The translations under genes were made by a program, and so were the position numbers. Positions 42,921 to 52,075 of a stretch of 64,000 nt of DNA are shown here, piece after piece. The first letter of the stretch is position 1. Each line of letters starts with the position of its first letter. Under the pieces are notes generated by a model. That model ran no database searches, was not told the origin of the DNA, and saw only the letters and a list, made by a program, of their open reading frames with translations. Origin of the DNA: Sulfitobacter donghicola DSW-25 = KCTC 12864 = JCM 14565 (GTDB lineage: Bacteria > Pseudomonadota > Alphaproteobacteria > Rhodobacterales > Rhodobacteraceae); assembly GCF_000622405.1 (NCBI RefSeq), contig NZ_JASF01000005.1, forward strand, positions 124,001 to 188,000. The letters are read 5' to 3'.

Positions 42921-43337
42921 ATGCCAATAGATTGGATTTGGGGCTTGATCGGCGGCGCGCTGATTGGCTCGGCCGGTGCAGTATATCTGCTTGGGAATGG
43001 ACGTATCATGGGTGCCAGCGGCATCTTGGGCGGGCTTGTGGATGGCACGGCACGTAATGCCGCGGCCGAGCGGCTGGCCTTTTTGGCGGGGCTGATCATC
43101 GTGCCTGCCCTGCTGTTCATGGCAGGTAGTCAGGTAGAAACCCACGCGACAGATAACGGGTTCTTGTTGGTTATCGCTGGCCTTTTGGTTGGCCTTGGAA
43201 CCCGCGTCGGAAACGGCTGTACATCGGGTCACGGGGTTTGCGGGATATCTCGCCTGAGCCTGCGCGGCATGGTCGCAACATGTATCTACATTGCCGCTGG
43301 TGTGATCAGCGTTACAGTTCTTCGGGGGATGTTCTAA
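42921..43337 (+). CDS. YeeE/YedE-family sulfur-compound transporter, first half
   Basis: A 138-residue membrane protein with four hydrophobic helices and the motif GNGCTSGHGVCG, the Cys-containing signature of YeeE/YedE (TsuA-like) transporters for thiosulfate or related sulfur species. In E. coli-like forms one polypeptide has two repeats; here the repeats are split over two genes that overlap by 1 nt (TAATG). AGGA-type RBS upstream. Confidence 0.92.
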   Translation: MPIDWIWGLIGGALIGSAGAVYLLGNGRIMGASGILGGLVDGTARNAAAERLAFLAGLIIVPALLFMAGSQVETHATDNGFLLVIAGLLVGLGTRVGNGCTSGHGVCGISRLSLRGMVATCIYIAAGVISVTVLRGMF

Positions 43338-43768
43338 TGCGTTTGATCCTTGCAATGATATCAGGCGGCCTGTTTGGCCTTGGCCTGCACCTGTCAGGGA
43401 TGACAGACACGCAGAAAGTTATGGGTTTCCTAGACCTGTTTGGTGCATGGGATCCCACGCTCATGTTTGTCATGGGCGGCGCGATCCTCCCGATGGCCAT
43501 CGCATGGGCCGCTACACGGGGCCGCACCCCGTTGGTGGGGGGAACCTTCCCATCCCAGCCGGAACAAAAGCTTGATCCCCGTCTGGTTAGCGGCGCGGTT
43601 ATGTTTGGCATTGGTTGGGGGCTGGTTGGTCTCTGCCCTGGGCCTGCTCTCGCCTCGCTTAGCTATGGTGGCGCATCGGGCATTATCTTCTTTGCTGCAA
43701 TGGTTGCCGGCATGTGGTTTGCCCCCCGCGTCATCGCCTTGGTGGACAGATCCGTTCCAGCAGAGTAA
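43337..43768 (+). CDS. YeeE/YedE-family sulfur-compound transporter, second half (DUF6691-like)
   Basis: A 143-residue membrane protein, the partner of the preceding gene. It has four hydrophobic helices and the second-repeat motif GIGWGLVGLCPGPALASL with the conserved Cys, and the N-terminal GGLFGLGLHLSGMTDTQKV. The ATG overlaps the preceding stop by 1 nt. The two probably form a heterodimeric channel. Confidence 0.92.
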   Translation: MRLILAMISGGLFGLGLHLSGMTDTQKVMGFLDLFGAWDPTLMFVMGGAILPMAIAWAATRGRTPLVGGTFPSQPEQKLDPRLVSGAVMFGIGWGLVGLCPGPALASLSYGGASGIIFFAAMVAGMWFAPRVIALVDRSVPAE

Positions 43769-43777
43769 TTAGCTTGG

Positions 43778-44200
43778 ATGGATATCAGACAGATCACCCC
43801 CCGCTATTTCGTCGCACCGCAAATTTCGCCAGATCAGATGGCTGCCCTAAAGGAAGCGGGTATCACCCGCATCCTGTGCAACCGTCCGGACGAAGAAGTA
43901 CCACCAACCCTCTCTGCTGCGGCCATGCAAGCTGCAGCACTAGAGGCAGGGTTGGAATTTGCAGTTCAGCCCCTGACCCATGCAACCATGAACGAAGAGG
44001 TTGTCGCGCATAACCGCTCCATTGGGGCTGAACAGGATGGCGTTACCCTTGCCTATTGCGCATCCGGAACCCGTTCTTCCATTGCTTGGGCGCTTGGGCA
44101 AGCTGGAAAGCAATCTGCTGATGATATCCTCGCTGCAACTCATGCGGCGGGTTATGATCTCGAAAACATCCGCCCTTATCTGGAACAGCAATCTTCCTGA
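43778..44200 (+). CDS. BLH-type phosphatase-like/sulfur transferase protein (TIGR01244 family)
   Basis: A 140-residue protein of the TIGR01244/DUF442 (beta-lactamase hydrolase-like) family, with a dual-specificity phosphatase fold. The N-terminal DIRQITPRYFVAPQISPDQM and the P-loop YCASGTRSS (Cys-X5-Arg) are clear. The domain is often fused to or beside persulfide dioxygenases and YeeE transporters in sulfide-detoxification loci, so a persulfide-related role is likely. Ten bp after the transporter gene. Confidence 0.9.
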   Translation: MDIRQITPRYFVAPQISPDQMAALKEAGITRILCNRPDEEVPPTLSAAAMQAAALEAGLEFAVQPLTHATMNEEVVAHNRSIGAEQDGVTLAYCASGTRSSIAWALGQAGKQSADDILAATHAAGYDLENIRPYLEQQSS

Positions 44201-44252
44201 TCCTGCGGACAAAAACTTGATCAAGCGGTGCCCAAAGCGCCGCTTGTTTACC

Positions 44253-45422
44253 TTATGAGACCTCGTTTTCGGCCCCCTCTGCCCCCCAGTCACGAACCAG
44301 ATCATCGGCGGCCTGAGCGGCCTCCTCCATATCGGGCATCTCTGGGAGGTCCTTGATATCTCCAAAAATATCGATGTCTGAGGCCGCAGGCAGGCTTTCC
44401 ACCTCCGGCGGTGCCCTTCGATCCTCTTGGACCGGTGGCGGCTGTTGGCTGGGTTGGGGCGCTGTAACATCAGGAAGGTCCAAATCTTCCCGATCAGATG
44501 CGCGCCTGCGCGGCTCGGCATCTCGCATTCCTTTTTGATGCTGAACCTGAACAGCCCTCACCCCATCAACCTGCCCCAACGTGCCGCGACAAATGGCCCT
44601 GCCATTTGCATCAATCACAAGGGCCTGCGTCATGGTTGATATATTGAGGTCTAAAACATCGCCCACCTTAAACCCGCTCACTTGCTGAATAGAGTAGCTT
44701 AACCGCGCCAGGGCGACCGTTAAATCCGCGTGGAGGGCCATGGTATTGTCCACAAGCGTCTGGCCAACCTCAGGAATTTCGTCGTCAACGGCTTCGACTT
44801 CATCTATTTGCGGGATCGGCGCGCGCAATGGCTCGGGCAGAATCAACGTTACCTTGCCGGTTCGCGCCCCCGCAGCAAGATCAAGAACCATTTCCACCAC
44901 TTCAAAGCTGGGCGCCTCCAAAGCCATCGTCGCCTGACGCACTTCTTGTGCCCAAACGCCAAAACGATACCCCGCCAGCAGCTCACAATCCTCTTGGTCA
45001 TCTGGTAACCCCGCTGCATTCCGCAACAGAGCTTCAGCCAAAGGGGCGCATAACGCCGCATCGGTTGCCGTATGCCGACGGGCCTCTTCCTCCTCTGCGG
45101 CCTTGATAACCTTACCCATCGTTTGCTGCTGGATCAGCCCCGTAACACAGGATGGGTCAAACAAAACCGCGCCAACTTGCCCGCCTTCACCATCCATCAA
45201 TAGAACCAGCCAATCATCCTTTAGACAATCGGATATGTCTTCGGCTCCGACGGTTTCGCGTGTCACGCCAATCGCACTCGCCGCTAGGCCCATTTGCCTA
45301 TCTGCCTGCTTTGCGGCTGTGACCCGCAGCGCACGCGCCAATGACATGGACCGCGCGGCCTGTATTTCACGCCCCGTGCGCGCCTTACGGTGTACCAGCG
45401 ATGTCATTTGCTCCGTACTCAT
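44253..45422 (-). CDS. Orphan FliM/FliN-like (SpoA-domain) protein
   Basis: A 389-residue protein annotated in relatives as FliM/FliN-family C-terminal domain-containing. The SpoA module is at about 235-305 (VALARLSYSIQQVSGFKVGD, then AICRGTLGQVDGVRAVQV), preceded by a CheC/FliM-like middle region. The C-terminal about 85 residues are acidic and Pro-rich, probably disordered. No other flagellar gene is nearby. Flagellar-switch or regulatory function is uncertain. Confidence 0.75.
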   Translation of the reverse strand: MSTEQMTSLVHRKARTGREIQAARSMSLARALRVTAAKQADRQMGLAASAIGVTRETVGAEDISDCLKDDWLVLLMDGEGGQVGAVLFDPSCVTGLIQQQTMGKVIKAAEEEEARRHTATDAALCAPLAEALLRNAAGLPDDQEDCELLAGYRFGVWAQEVRQATMALEAPSFEVVEMVLDLAAGARTGKVTLILPEPLRAPIPQIDEVEAVDDEIPEVGQTLVDNTMALHADLTVALARLSYSIQQVSGFKVGDVLDLNISTMTQALVIDANGRAICRGTLGQVDGVRAVQVQHQKGMRDAEPRRRASDREDLDLPDVTAPQPSQQPPPVQEDRRAPPEVESLPAASDIDIFGDIKDLPEMPDMEEAAQAADDLVRDWGAEGAENEVS

Positions 45423-45567
45423 CCTCGCCGCGTTCCTTTACCTCTAGTCACAGGCCTGCCCCCACCAACCAAGTGGGTAGACCAATCAGACGGCTTACCC
45501 CCGCCTTTGACCTTTTGCTAAGCTAGAATGGTTACCAGCGCCTTTATAGCAGCCAGCCCGTTAGCAT

Positions 45568-48258
45568 TTACTTGTAAGAAACATTGCTGTTCAGGCGAAC
45601 CTCAAACCGCCCGCCAGTGTGGTCGGGCACATAATTGATATCCCCGCCAAGGCGCAGCATAATTTCGCGACAAATCGCCAATCCTAGGCCAGCACCATCG
45701 CCTTCACCGCTGCCCAATCGCGCGAATTTTTCAAAAACTAGCGCTTCTGCATCCGCAGGGATGCCGCTGCCGTTATCCGCAAAGGAAATAACACAAATTT
45801 CACTTTCTCTGCGCACCGAAATCGTGAGGCAGGGTGCTGCCGCATCGCAATATTTAATCGCATTTGTCACAAGATTGATAAACACCTGCGCCAGACGATC
45901 ACCATCTGTAAACAATTCCACGTCCTCATGACGCATGCGGCGGCGGACATCCAACTTACGCGGCGAACTCGCCAAAGAGGTGGTCACGGCCTGCTCAATT
46001 ACCTCATGCAGGTTTACCGTCTTACGGTTTAGCGACACCTGACCGTTTTCAAGGACGGAGAGATCCAGCAAATCATCCAGCAAACGCGTCAGGCGAATGG
46101 CTTCGGAGTGAATGATTGACGCATAGCGGGTCTTTTCGGTCTCGCTTAACCCTTCGATATCTCGCAGGATTTCGGAAAACGAGCGGATGGACGTCATCGG
46201 CGTTCGTAATTCATGGCTGATCTGGCTAAGGAAACTGTCCTTTTGCAAGGAAAGCTGTGTCAGTTTCTCATTTGCGCGGCTTAGCTCACGTGCTGTTTCC
46301 GTTAGCTGACGCGATTTCACCTCAAGCTGGCTGGAATACTCCAGAATCTGCGCCGATTCATCAGCAACAGCCAAAAGGTCTTCAACCGATATCGCTTGGC
46401 CGCCAATGATTTGGCCGATCATCGCGTTCGCAGTGGCAGCCCCCACAGAGGCGGCCAGCTCGCGCTCTAGTTCCTGAACAAATTCGGCCGTGGGCGCAGG
46501 CGGCATCCCCACGCGCCCCTGCGCCAAAGCCTGACTGGCGAAAAACGACTGCGCCTCTTTTGCCCCCAAAATTCGTTGCGACATGATCATCAGGTCCTCG
46601 GCTCCGCCTTCGCTCGCACTCCATCCCCGTGCTGATCGAGAGGAGCGTTCGAACACGTTTACAAATTGTGCGCCCTGCAAACGCTCCAACGGGGTTGGGA
46701 AGCTGAAAATGGAAACCGTAAAGAAAAACAACGTGTTCAGCGACAGGCTCCACCAAACCGCATGAACGGTCGGGTCCAAACCGGTGATCCCGAACAATGC
46801 CTCGGGGCGCAGCAGCGACAGCCCCCATGGCCCCGTCTCAAAAACAGATGCAGGAAGAACACCATCAGGCCCAAAGCTGGGAAGTAACATCGTGTACATC
46901 CAAACAAAAAAACCAATGGCCAATCCGCTCACCGCGCCTGTGCGCGTGGCCCCGCGCCAGAAAATCCCTCCAAGCAACGCAGGCAAAAACTGCGCCACGC
47001 CGCCAAAAGAAATCAGGCCAATCGCGGCCAATGCGCCAGAGCCACCAGACCCGCGGTAATAGAGGTATCCAAGCGAGATAATCAAAATAATCGACAGACG
47101 ACGCGCGCGGATAACAACGCTGCGCACATCGCCAGATTGCTGCACCCCTATCGGGCTTAGTTTCAGCCACAAAGGCATTACAATGTGGTTCGACATCATT
47201 GTGCTCAGCGCCAGTGTCGCCACGATCACCATCGACGTCGCAGAAGAGAACCCCCCCAAGAACGCCAGCATAGCCAACCCGTTTTGCCCCTGACTAAGGG
47301 GCACAGTCAGAACATATAGATCCGGATTGGCGTCTTGTGGCATCAGTTCCAGACCGATCACAGCGATCGGCACCACAAACAAACTGATCGCCAACAGGTA
47401 AAGAGGGAAAGCCCAACTGGCGATTTGCAGGTGCCGCTCGTCGTCGTTTTCAACAACCATCACCTGAAACATACGCGGCAAACAAACAAAAGCCGACGCA
47501 GAGAGCAAGATCAACGTGCTCCAACGCGACCCACTCGTTTGCCATGTTCCGATGGGCGAAGCGTCAATCCGCGCAACCGTATCCGACACGCCCCCCGCCA
47601 CGCCCCAAACGACAAAAGCACCAACAGCCAATAACGCCAGCAATTTGACGACAGCCTCCACCGCCACCGCAATGACCACACCGTGGTGGCGTTCATTTGC
47701 GTTCAGATTTCGCGTGCCAAACAACAAGGTAAAAATGGCCAGCCCCGCAGCGACCCAAAAGGCTGCATTCTTTGTCTGCTCTGCCCCTGCGATTTCGCCC
47801 AAATCCAGCGCCGCAAAGATCGACACCGATAGGGTAACTGATTGTAACTGAAGGGCAATATAGGGCGTCACCCCAACAACGGCCATGGCCGTGATCATAA
47901 CCGCCAAAAGGTTCGATTTACCAAAACGCGCCGAAATCAAATCCGCAACCGATGTCGCACGTTGCGCGCGGCCAATCCGCACCAAACGGCGCAGCATCCA
48001 CCACCAGCCGATCATCACCAGCGACGGCCCCAGATAGATGGTAATAAACTCTAACCCCGATCGCGCAGCATAGCCAACCGCGCCGTAAAACGTCCAAGCT
48101 GTACAATAGATCGACAAAGACAGCGTATAAACCAATGGCGAGCGCAACAGCCATCCCGCTTTTCCGCGCAGGGCCATCCGCTCGGCCAGAAAGGCCACAA
48201 AAAACAGCCCCGCAACATAGACAAGGCTAACGGCGATAAGTTGGTTGAGGGTTACCAT
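45568..48258 (-). CDS. Sodium/solute symporter-fused sensor histidine kinase (CbrA-like)
   Basis: An 896-residue protein. Residues 1-500 form a 12-13 helix sodium:solute symporter (SSS) module; a linker with STAC/PAS-like helices follows; the kinase part has the phospho-acceptor His682 (SHELRTPMTSIRSF), N-box Asn795, G1 box DNGSG (828) and G2 GAGLGLAI. CbrA-type proteins link transport to gene control. Its operon includes a small membrane protein (TAATG overlap) and a response regulator; the transport substrate is unknown. Confidence 0.93.
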   Translation of the reverse strand: MVTLNQLIAVSLVYVAGLFFVAFLAERMALRGKAGWLLRSPLVYTLSLSIYCTAWTFYGAVGYAARSGLEFITIYLGPSLVMIGWWWMLRRLVRIGRAQRATSVADLISARFGKSNLLAVMITAMAVVGVTPYIALQLQSVTLSVSIFAALDLGEIAGAEQTKNAAFWVAAGLAIFTLLFGTRNLNANERHHGVVIAVAVEAVVKLLALLAVGAFVVWGVAGGVSDTVARIDASPIGTWQTSGSRWSTLILLSASAFVCLPRMFQVMVVENDDERHLQIASWAFPLYLLAISLFVVPIAVIGLELMPQDANPDLYVLTVPLSQGQNGLAMLAFLGGFSSATSMVIVATLALSTMMSNHIVMPLWLKLSPIGVQQSGDVRSVVIRARRLSIILIISLGYLYYRGSGGSGALAAIGLISFGGVAQFLPALLGGIFWRGATRTGAVSGLAIGFFVWMYTMLLPSFGPDGVLPASVFETGPWGLSLLRPEALFGITGLDPTVHAVWWSLSLNTLFFFTVSIFSFPTPLERLQGAQFVNVFERSSRSARGWSASEGGAEDLMIMSQRILGAKEAQSFFASQALAQGRVGMPPAPTAEFVQELERELAASVGAATANAMIGQIIGGQAISVEDLLAVADESAQILEYSSQLEVKSRQLTETARELSRANEKLTQLSLQKDSFLSQISHELRTPMTSIRSFSEILRDIEGLSETEKTRYASIIHSEAIRLTRLLDDLLDLSVLENGQVSLNRKTVNLHEVIEQAVTTSLASSPRKLDVRRRMRHEDVELFTDGDRLAQVFINLVTNAIKYCDAAAPCLTISVRRESEICVISFADNGSGIPADAEALVFEKFARLGSGEGDGAGLGLAICREIMLRLGGDINYVPDHTGGRFEVRLNSNVSYK

Positions 48259-48539
48259 TAGATACGCGGCTCTTGCGGGGCGGCTCCGTCGGTTTCGTCA
48301 TGTGTCCGAATGCGGAGCCACAAGGCCAAGCTGGCCAGAATCGCAATCAGCCAGACAATAAAAAGATACCAAACAGCGGTCGAGAGCGGCGTTTGTGCCC
48401 CGTCAGCGGGGTCGTTGGGCCACATGGTTGGCACAAGCAACCACAACAAGGTACAAAGAAGCGGCAGGACACGGACGGCATCCATCATCCGGCGGCGGCG
48501 ATAGCTTCGTCTCTCTAAAAACAGCCGCATTTCGGGCAT
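48258..48539 (-). CDS. Small membrane protein between response regulator and kinase
   Basis: A 93-residue protein with a basic N-terminus (RRSYRRRRMMD), two helices (VRVLPLLCTLLWLLVP and AVWYLFIVWLIAILASLALW) and a charged tail. I recognise no family name, but small membrane proteins like it precede symporter-kinase genes in related bacteria. Start overlaps the response regulator stop (TGATG) and stop overlaps the kinase start (TAATG). Confidence 0.8.
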   Translation of the reverse strand: MPEMRLFLERRSYRRRRMMDAVRVLPLLCTLLWLLVPTMWPNDPADGAQTPLSTAVWYLFIVWLIAILASLALWLRIRTHDETDGAAPQEPRI

Positions 48540-48916
48540 CAGTTAACGCGGCCCGCCGTCAATTCACGTACAGCTGTTAGCATTTCCTCGTTCGAAAACG
48601 GTTTGGTCATGAAACGGCTCACGCCTGCCTGCAACGCCATCTCGCGGTCGCGCGTCTGCCCCCGTGCTGTCAACATCAAGACAGGTAGATCGGCCAAATC
48701 CTCATCCCCTCGCAATTCAGCAAGGATTTCGAATCCGGTTTTACCCGGCAACATGACATCCAGCATGACCAGATCAGGCATTGCGCCACGTATGACTTCG
48801 GTCGCGTTACCGCCATTGGCCAGCGTTTCAACACGCCAGCCGTCACGACCCAGTAAAAACCGGATCGCTTCTGCTATGTTGGTCTCATCCTCCACCAACA
48901 CCACATGCTTGCTCAT
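48539..48916 (-). CDS. Single-domain response regulator
   Basis: A 125-residue CheY-like receiver with phosphorylation site Asp53 (LVMLDVMLPGKTG), Thr83 and Lys105 (MTKPF). There is no output domain, so it acts by protein contact or as a phosphorelay step with the symporter-kinase encoded two genes downstream. GGGAGGAG precedes the ATG at 48916. Confidence 0.95.
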   Translation of the reverse strand: MSKHVVLVEDETNIAEAIRFLLGRDGWRVETLANGGNATEVIRGAMPDLVMLDVMLPGKTGFEILAELRGDEDLADLPVLMLTARGQTRDREMALQAGVSRFMTKPFSNEEMLTAVRELTAGRVN

Positions 48917-49040
48917 GCTAGCTCCTCCCAATCGGCGCAAACGCGGTTCTGATCTGACATCAGTTTCTACACCTGCAACCTACCGCCTAGGATGCACACA
49001 TCTGAAGGGCGAGTCAAAATCAAAGGTCGAATTGTAACAA

Positions 49041-50336
49041 CTATAGCAATTTCATTATCGAAGGCTCTCGACGGGCTCGGCAGTTATCATGTTGGCAAAT
49101 GCGACAGGTCGCCCCGACCGAGCGTGATTTAACAGTAGAATCCCCTGCAGGAACAGGTAGCAACAACATAACCCCGCGTGCGGGCGCAGGGATATTATAG
49201 GCCGAGGCCGAGGCCAGTTCGGTTGTGGCATAGGCATCAAATTGAACCTGTCCACGGCCTAGCTGCCCGACCCGTTCGCGCAATACCGTGCCCGAAGACC
49301 CCAGCGCCGCAAATAACGGCCAAAGCGGGCAACAGCTATCAAACCTAGGGACAGAAAAACCATCGGTTGATTTGCGAAAGATAACCGTCCCCGAGCGGTC
49401 GCACACAACCAAACCGGCATTTAAGGACGGGACAATGGCCAATCGGCGAAGCATCAAGACCACAGGCACACCAAAACTGCGCGCCAAGGCAACGGGATCG
49501 AGGTCTTGATGGGTTAACGCCTTTTCCAGCGCGCCTAGGGGAATGGCTTTTGCGTCAATTTGCAGCTGTTCAATCACCCCCTTTAAAATAAAACGCGCCG
49601 CCTCAGAAAGAGCGCCCCCTTCTCGAAGGATATACCCTTCGGCCGATACCCCCTCATTGCCGTTTTCCAGTTCTTCAAACCTGAAATTTCGCGCTTCAAG
49701 AAACAGTTCCACCTCTTCCTGAGGGGAATGGCTGGAAGCGGTTGGGCCATTGGTTTGCTCTAGATACCCCACCAAGGATTGCGCACTTTGCGCCAAACGG
49801 TGGCTATCCGCATCCAAATTTGCGTGAAAGCGGTCCTGCCATTCGGGCTCCAGCCCGTTTTCATCTGCCAGAATTTCAGCTGTCGAGCGCACAGCGGCGG
49901 CCGTTGTCAGCAATTCATGCATCGAATCCGCCAGATGTGGGTCATGGGCAATGCGATCACTCAGGGTCTCAACTGTGCGCTCTAACGCAGCAACGCGGCG
50001 CTGACTGGCGGCCAAGGCCTCGGCCCAGCCAGGAAAGCGCCCCGCAAAAGCATCCGCAAGGCCAGCATCCTCAGCCGATAGGTTTGCCGCCTGCGCGGCC
50101 TCGCCCAAAGCGCCCAAAAGAGCGGCCTCGGCACCATCGGTGAGGGCCTGAGGTTCGACCTGTAAAGCAGCGGCGATATCTAGCAAAAGCTTCCCACCGA
50201 TTCTGCGCCGGTTGTGTTCGATCAAATTCAGATAGCTGGCCGAAATGCCTATTTCGCGGGCAAGGTCAGCCTGCTTGACCCCCTGCATCACCCTTCTTTC
50301 ACGGATGCGGCTGCCTGTTAGGCTTTCTCGGTCCAT
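49041..50336 (-). CDS. XRE-family short-chain fatty acyl regulator (ScfR-like)
   Basis: A 431-residue regulator. The N-terminal helix-turn-helix is clear (QADLAREIGISASYLNLIEH). Residues about 137-193 resemble the dimerisation helices of a histidine kinase (DSMHELLTTAAAVRSTAEIL, then DADSHRLAQSAQSLVGYLE). The C-terminal ScfR-type domain ends with CRICQHDNCRARREPS, a Cys-rich motif that could bind metal. Many relatives carry an ImmA/IrrE peptidase segment; no HExxH is visible here. It is divergent from the ABC importer, which is a likely target. Confidence 0.85.
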   Translation of the reverse strand: MDRESLTGSRIRERRVMQGVKQADLAREIGISASYLNLIEHNRRRIGGKLLLDIAAALQVEPQALTDGAEAALLGALGEAAQAANLSAEDAGLADAFAGRFPGWAEALAASQRRVAALERTVETLSDRIAHDPHLADSMHELLTTAAAVRSTAEILADENGLEPEWQDRFHANLDADSHRLAQSAQSLVGYLEQTNGPTASSHSPQEEVELFLEARNFRFEELENGNEGVSAEGYILREGGALSEAARFILKGVIEQLQIDAKAIPLGALEKALTHQDLDPVALARSFGVPVVLMLRRLAIVPSLNAGLVVCDRSGTVIFRKSTDGFSVPRFDSCCPLWPLFAALGSSGTVLRERVGQLGRGQVQFDAYATTELASASAYNIPAPARGVMLLLPVPAGDSTVKSRSVGATCRICQHDNCRARREPSIMKLL

Positions 50337-50401
50337 ATTTTCCTCCCAAAGTATTATCGCCCGTTTTCAGAGGCTTTCTGCGCTGCAACATCAGTTAATT
50401 T

Positions 50402-50441
50402 ACAGGTATTACAATTTGCCTGTTTACTTATTTACAAATAA
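50402..50441. promoter_or_regulatory. Dyads between the ScfR-like gene and the ABC importer
   Basis: ACAGG (50402-50406) and CCTGT (50419-50423) form a short dyad with a 12-nt spacer, and TTATTTacAAATAA (50428-50441) is a second one. Both lie in the AT-rich middle of the divergent region, 66-100 bp from the regulator start and 130-170 bp from the importer start. Candidate binding sites for the ScfR-like protein. Confidence 0.35.
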
Positions 50442-50573
50442 ATCGCGCCCATCAAGGGCCTTGTTGCGAGACGCCAATCCCAAACCGATACTGGATTTGC
50501 ACGAATTCCGTGCCAGCACCAACGCCCATCAAGAGGAAGCGGTCGCTGTTTGAAAACTTTCGGGAGGACATCA

Positions 50574-51938
50574 ATGTCAATCTTTAATCCGACACGTCGT
50601 GGTCTGATCCAAGCCGGTGCAGCTGCCGGTGCTGGTCTTGCACTGCCTACATATCTGCGCGCGGACGGCCACAGCGGCTTTACCAACGCACCAACCGGCG
50701 ACACCGTAACGCTGGGCTTTAACGTTCCACAGTCTGGTCCATATGCGGATGAGGGCGCGGACGAGCTGCGCGCATTCGAGCTGGCTGTTGAGCACCTCAA
50801 CGGCGAAGGCGACGGCGGCATGCTGCAGACCTTCTCTTCCAAAGCGCTGGACGGTACCGGCATCTTGGGTAAAAAAGTTAACTTCGTAACAGGTGACACG
50901 CAGACAAAATCTGACGCGGCACGTGCTTCTGCGAAGTCCATGATCGAAAAAGACGGCGCGGTAATGATTTCCGGTGGTTCCTCCTCCGGTGTTGCGGTTG
51001 CTGTTCAGGCGCTTTGCCAAGAGGCAGGCGTTATCTTCATGGCTGGCCTGACACACTCCAACGACACAACGGGTAAAGATAAGAAAGCCAACGGCTTCCG
51101 TCACTTCTTTAACTCCTACATGTCTGGTGCGGCTCTGGCGCCAATCCTTGCCAACGAATATGGCAAAGACCGTAAGGCATATCACCTGACAGCGGACTAC
51201 AACTGGGGTTACACCACAGAAGAAGCGGTTCGCTCCTCTACTGAGGCACTGGGTTGGGAAACTGTTAACGCTGTGAAAACACCGCTGACATCCACCGACT
51301 TCTCTTCCTACATCGCTCCTGTGATCCAGTCCGGCGCGGACGTGCTTGTTCTGAACCACTACGGTGGTAACATGATCAACTCTCTGACCAACGCTGTTCA
51401 GTTCGGCCTGCGTGATCAATCCGTTAACGGCAAACAGTTCGAAATCGTTGTTCCACTTTACTCCGAGCTGATGGCTCGTGGTGCGGGTGCCAACATCAAA
51501 GGCATCATCGGCTCCCAGAACTGGGACTGGTCGCTGGAAGATAAACTGGGCTCCCGTTACGCTGGTACAAACGCCTTTGTTAAGTCGTTCGGTACAAAGT
51601 ACGGCTTCCCACCGTCTCAGGCGGCGCACACATGCTACGTTCAGACACTGCTGTATGCTGATGCTGTAACACGTGGCAAATCCTTCAACCCATGTTCCGT
51701 TGGCGAAGCCATGGAAGGGTTTGAATTCGACGGTCTGGGCAACGGCCCAACATTGTACCGTGCCGAAGATCACCAGTGCTTCAAAGACGTTCTGGTTGTG
51801 AAGGGTAAAGAGAACCCAGAAAACCAGTACGACTTGGTTGAAATCGTAGAAGTGACACCTGCAGAGCAGGTCATGTATGCGGTAGATCACCCACAGATGG
51901 CTGGCGGTTCCTTGGGTACATGTAACCCAGGCGCATAA
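50574..51938 (+). CDS. Branched-chain-type ABC importer, substrate-binding protein with Tat signal
   Basis: A 454-residue periplasmic binding protein. The leader TRRGLIQAGAAAGAGLALP is a twin-arginine-like export signal, then the type I periplasmic binding fold with NVPQSGPYADEGADELRAFE. GGGAGGA precedes the ATG at 50574. The gene has strong codon preference (GTT, TCC, CGT, AAC), a mark of high expression. The ligand is an amino acid, amide or urea-like compound; none can be fixed. It heads a five-gene operon with two permeases and two ATPases. Confidence 0.92.
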   Translation: MSIFNPTRRGLIQAGAAAGAGLALPTYLRADGHSGFTNAPTGDTVTLGFNVPQSGPYADEGADELRAFELAVEHLNGEGDGGMLQTFSSKALDGTGILGKKVNFVTGDTQTKSDAARASAKSMIEKDGAVMISGGSSSGVAVAVQALCQEAGVIFMAGLTHSNDTTGKDKKANGFRHFFNSYMSGAALAPILANEYGKDRKAYHLTADYNWGYTTEEAVRSSTEALGWETVNAVKTPLTSTDFSSYIAPVIQSGADVLVLNHYGGNMINSLTNAVQFGLRDQSVNGKQFEIVVPLYSELMARGAGANIKGIIGSQNWDWSLEDKLGSRYAGTNAFVKSFGTKYGFPPSQAAHTCYVQTLLYADAVTRGKSFNPCSVGEAMEGFEFDGLGNGPTLYRAEDHQCFKDVLVVKGKENPENQYDLVEIVEVTPAEQVMYAVDHPQMAGGSLGTCNPGA

Positions 51939-52075
51939 TAGCTTATCGCTTTTGCAGGGCGGGCTATGCGCCTGCCCTGCACCTCGTATCACCACTCAAA
52001 AATAGCCTGCAAATCCGCAAGACGCCCCTCTTCTATTCGGTGGGCGTGTGGCACCTGTGACAGATGGGACAGACC

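Noticed and set aside
42921..43768. Single YeeE/YedE gene broken by a frameshift
   Set aside because: The two halves have their own start and stop (TAATG) and both keep the conserved Cys motifs; split pairs are a normal form of the family.
50577..51995. 472-codon open frame opposite the substrate-binding protein gene
   Set aside because: It mirrors a highly expressed gene whose codon bias avoids TTA, CTA and TCA, which keeps the antisense frame open. The translation is Cys/Val/Arg-rich with no domain and no RBS.
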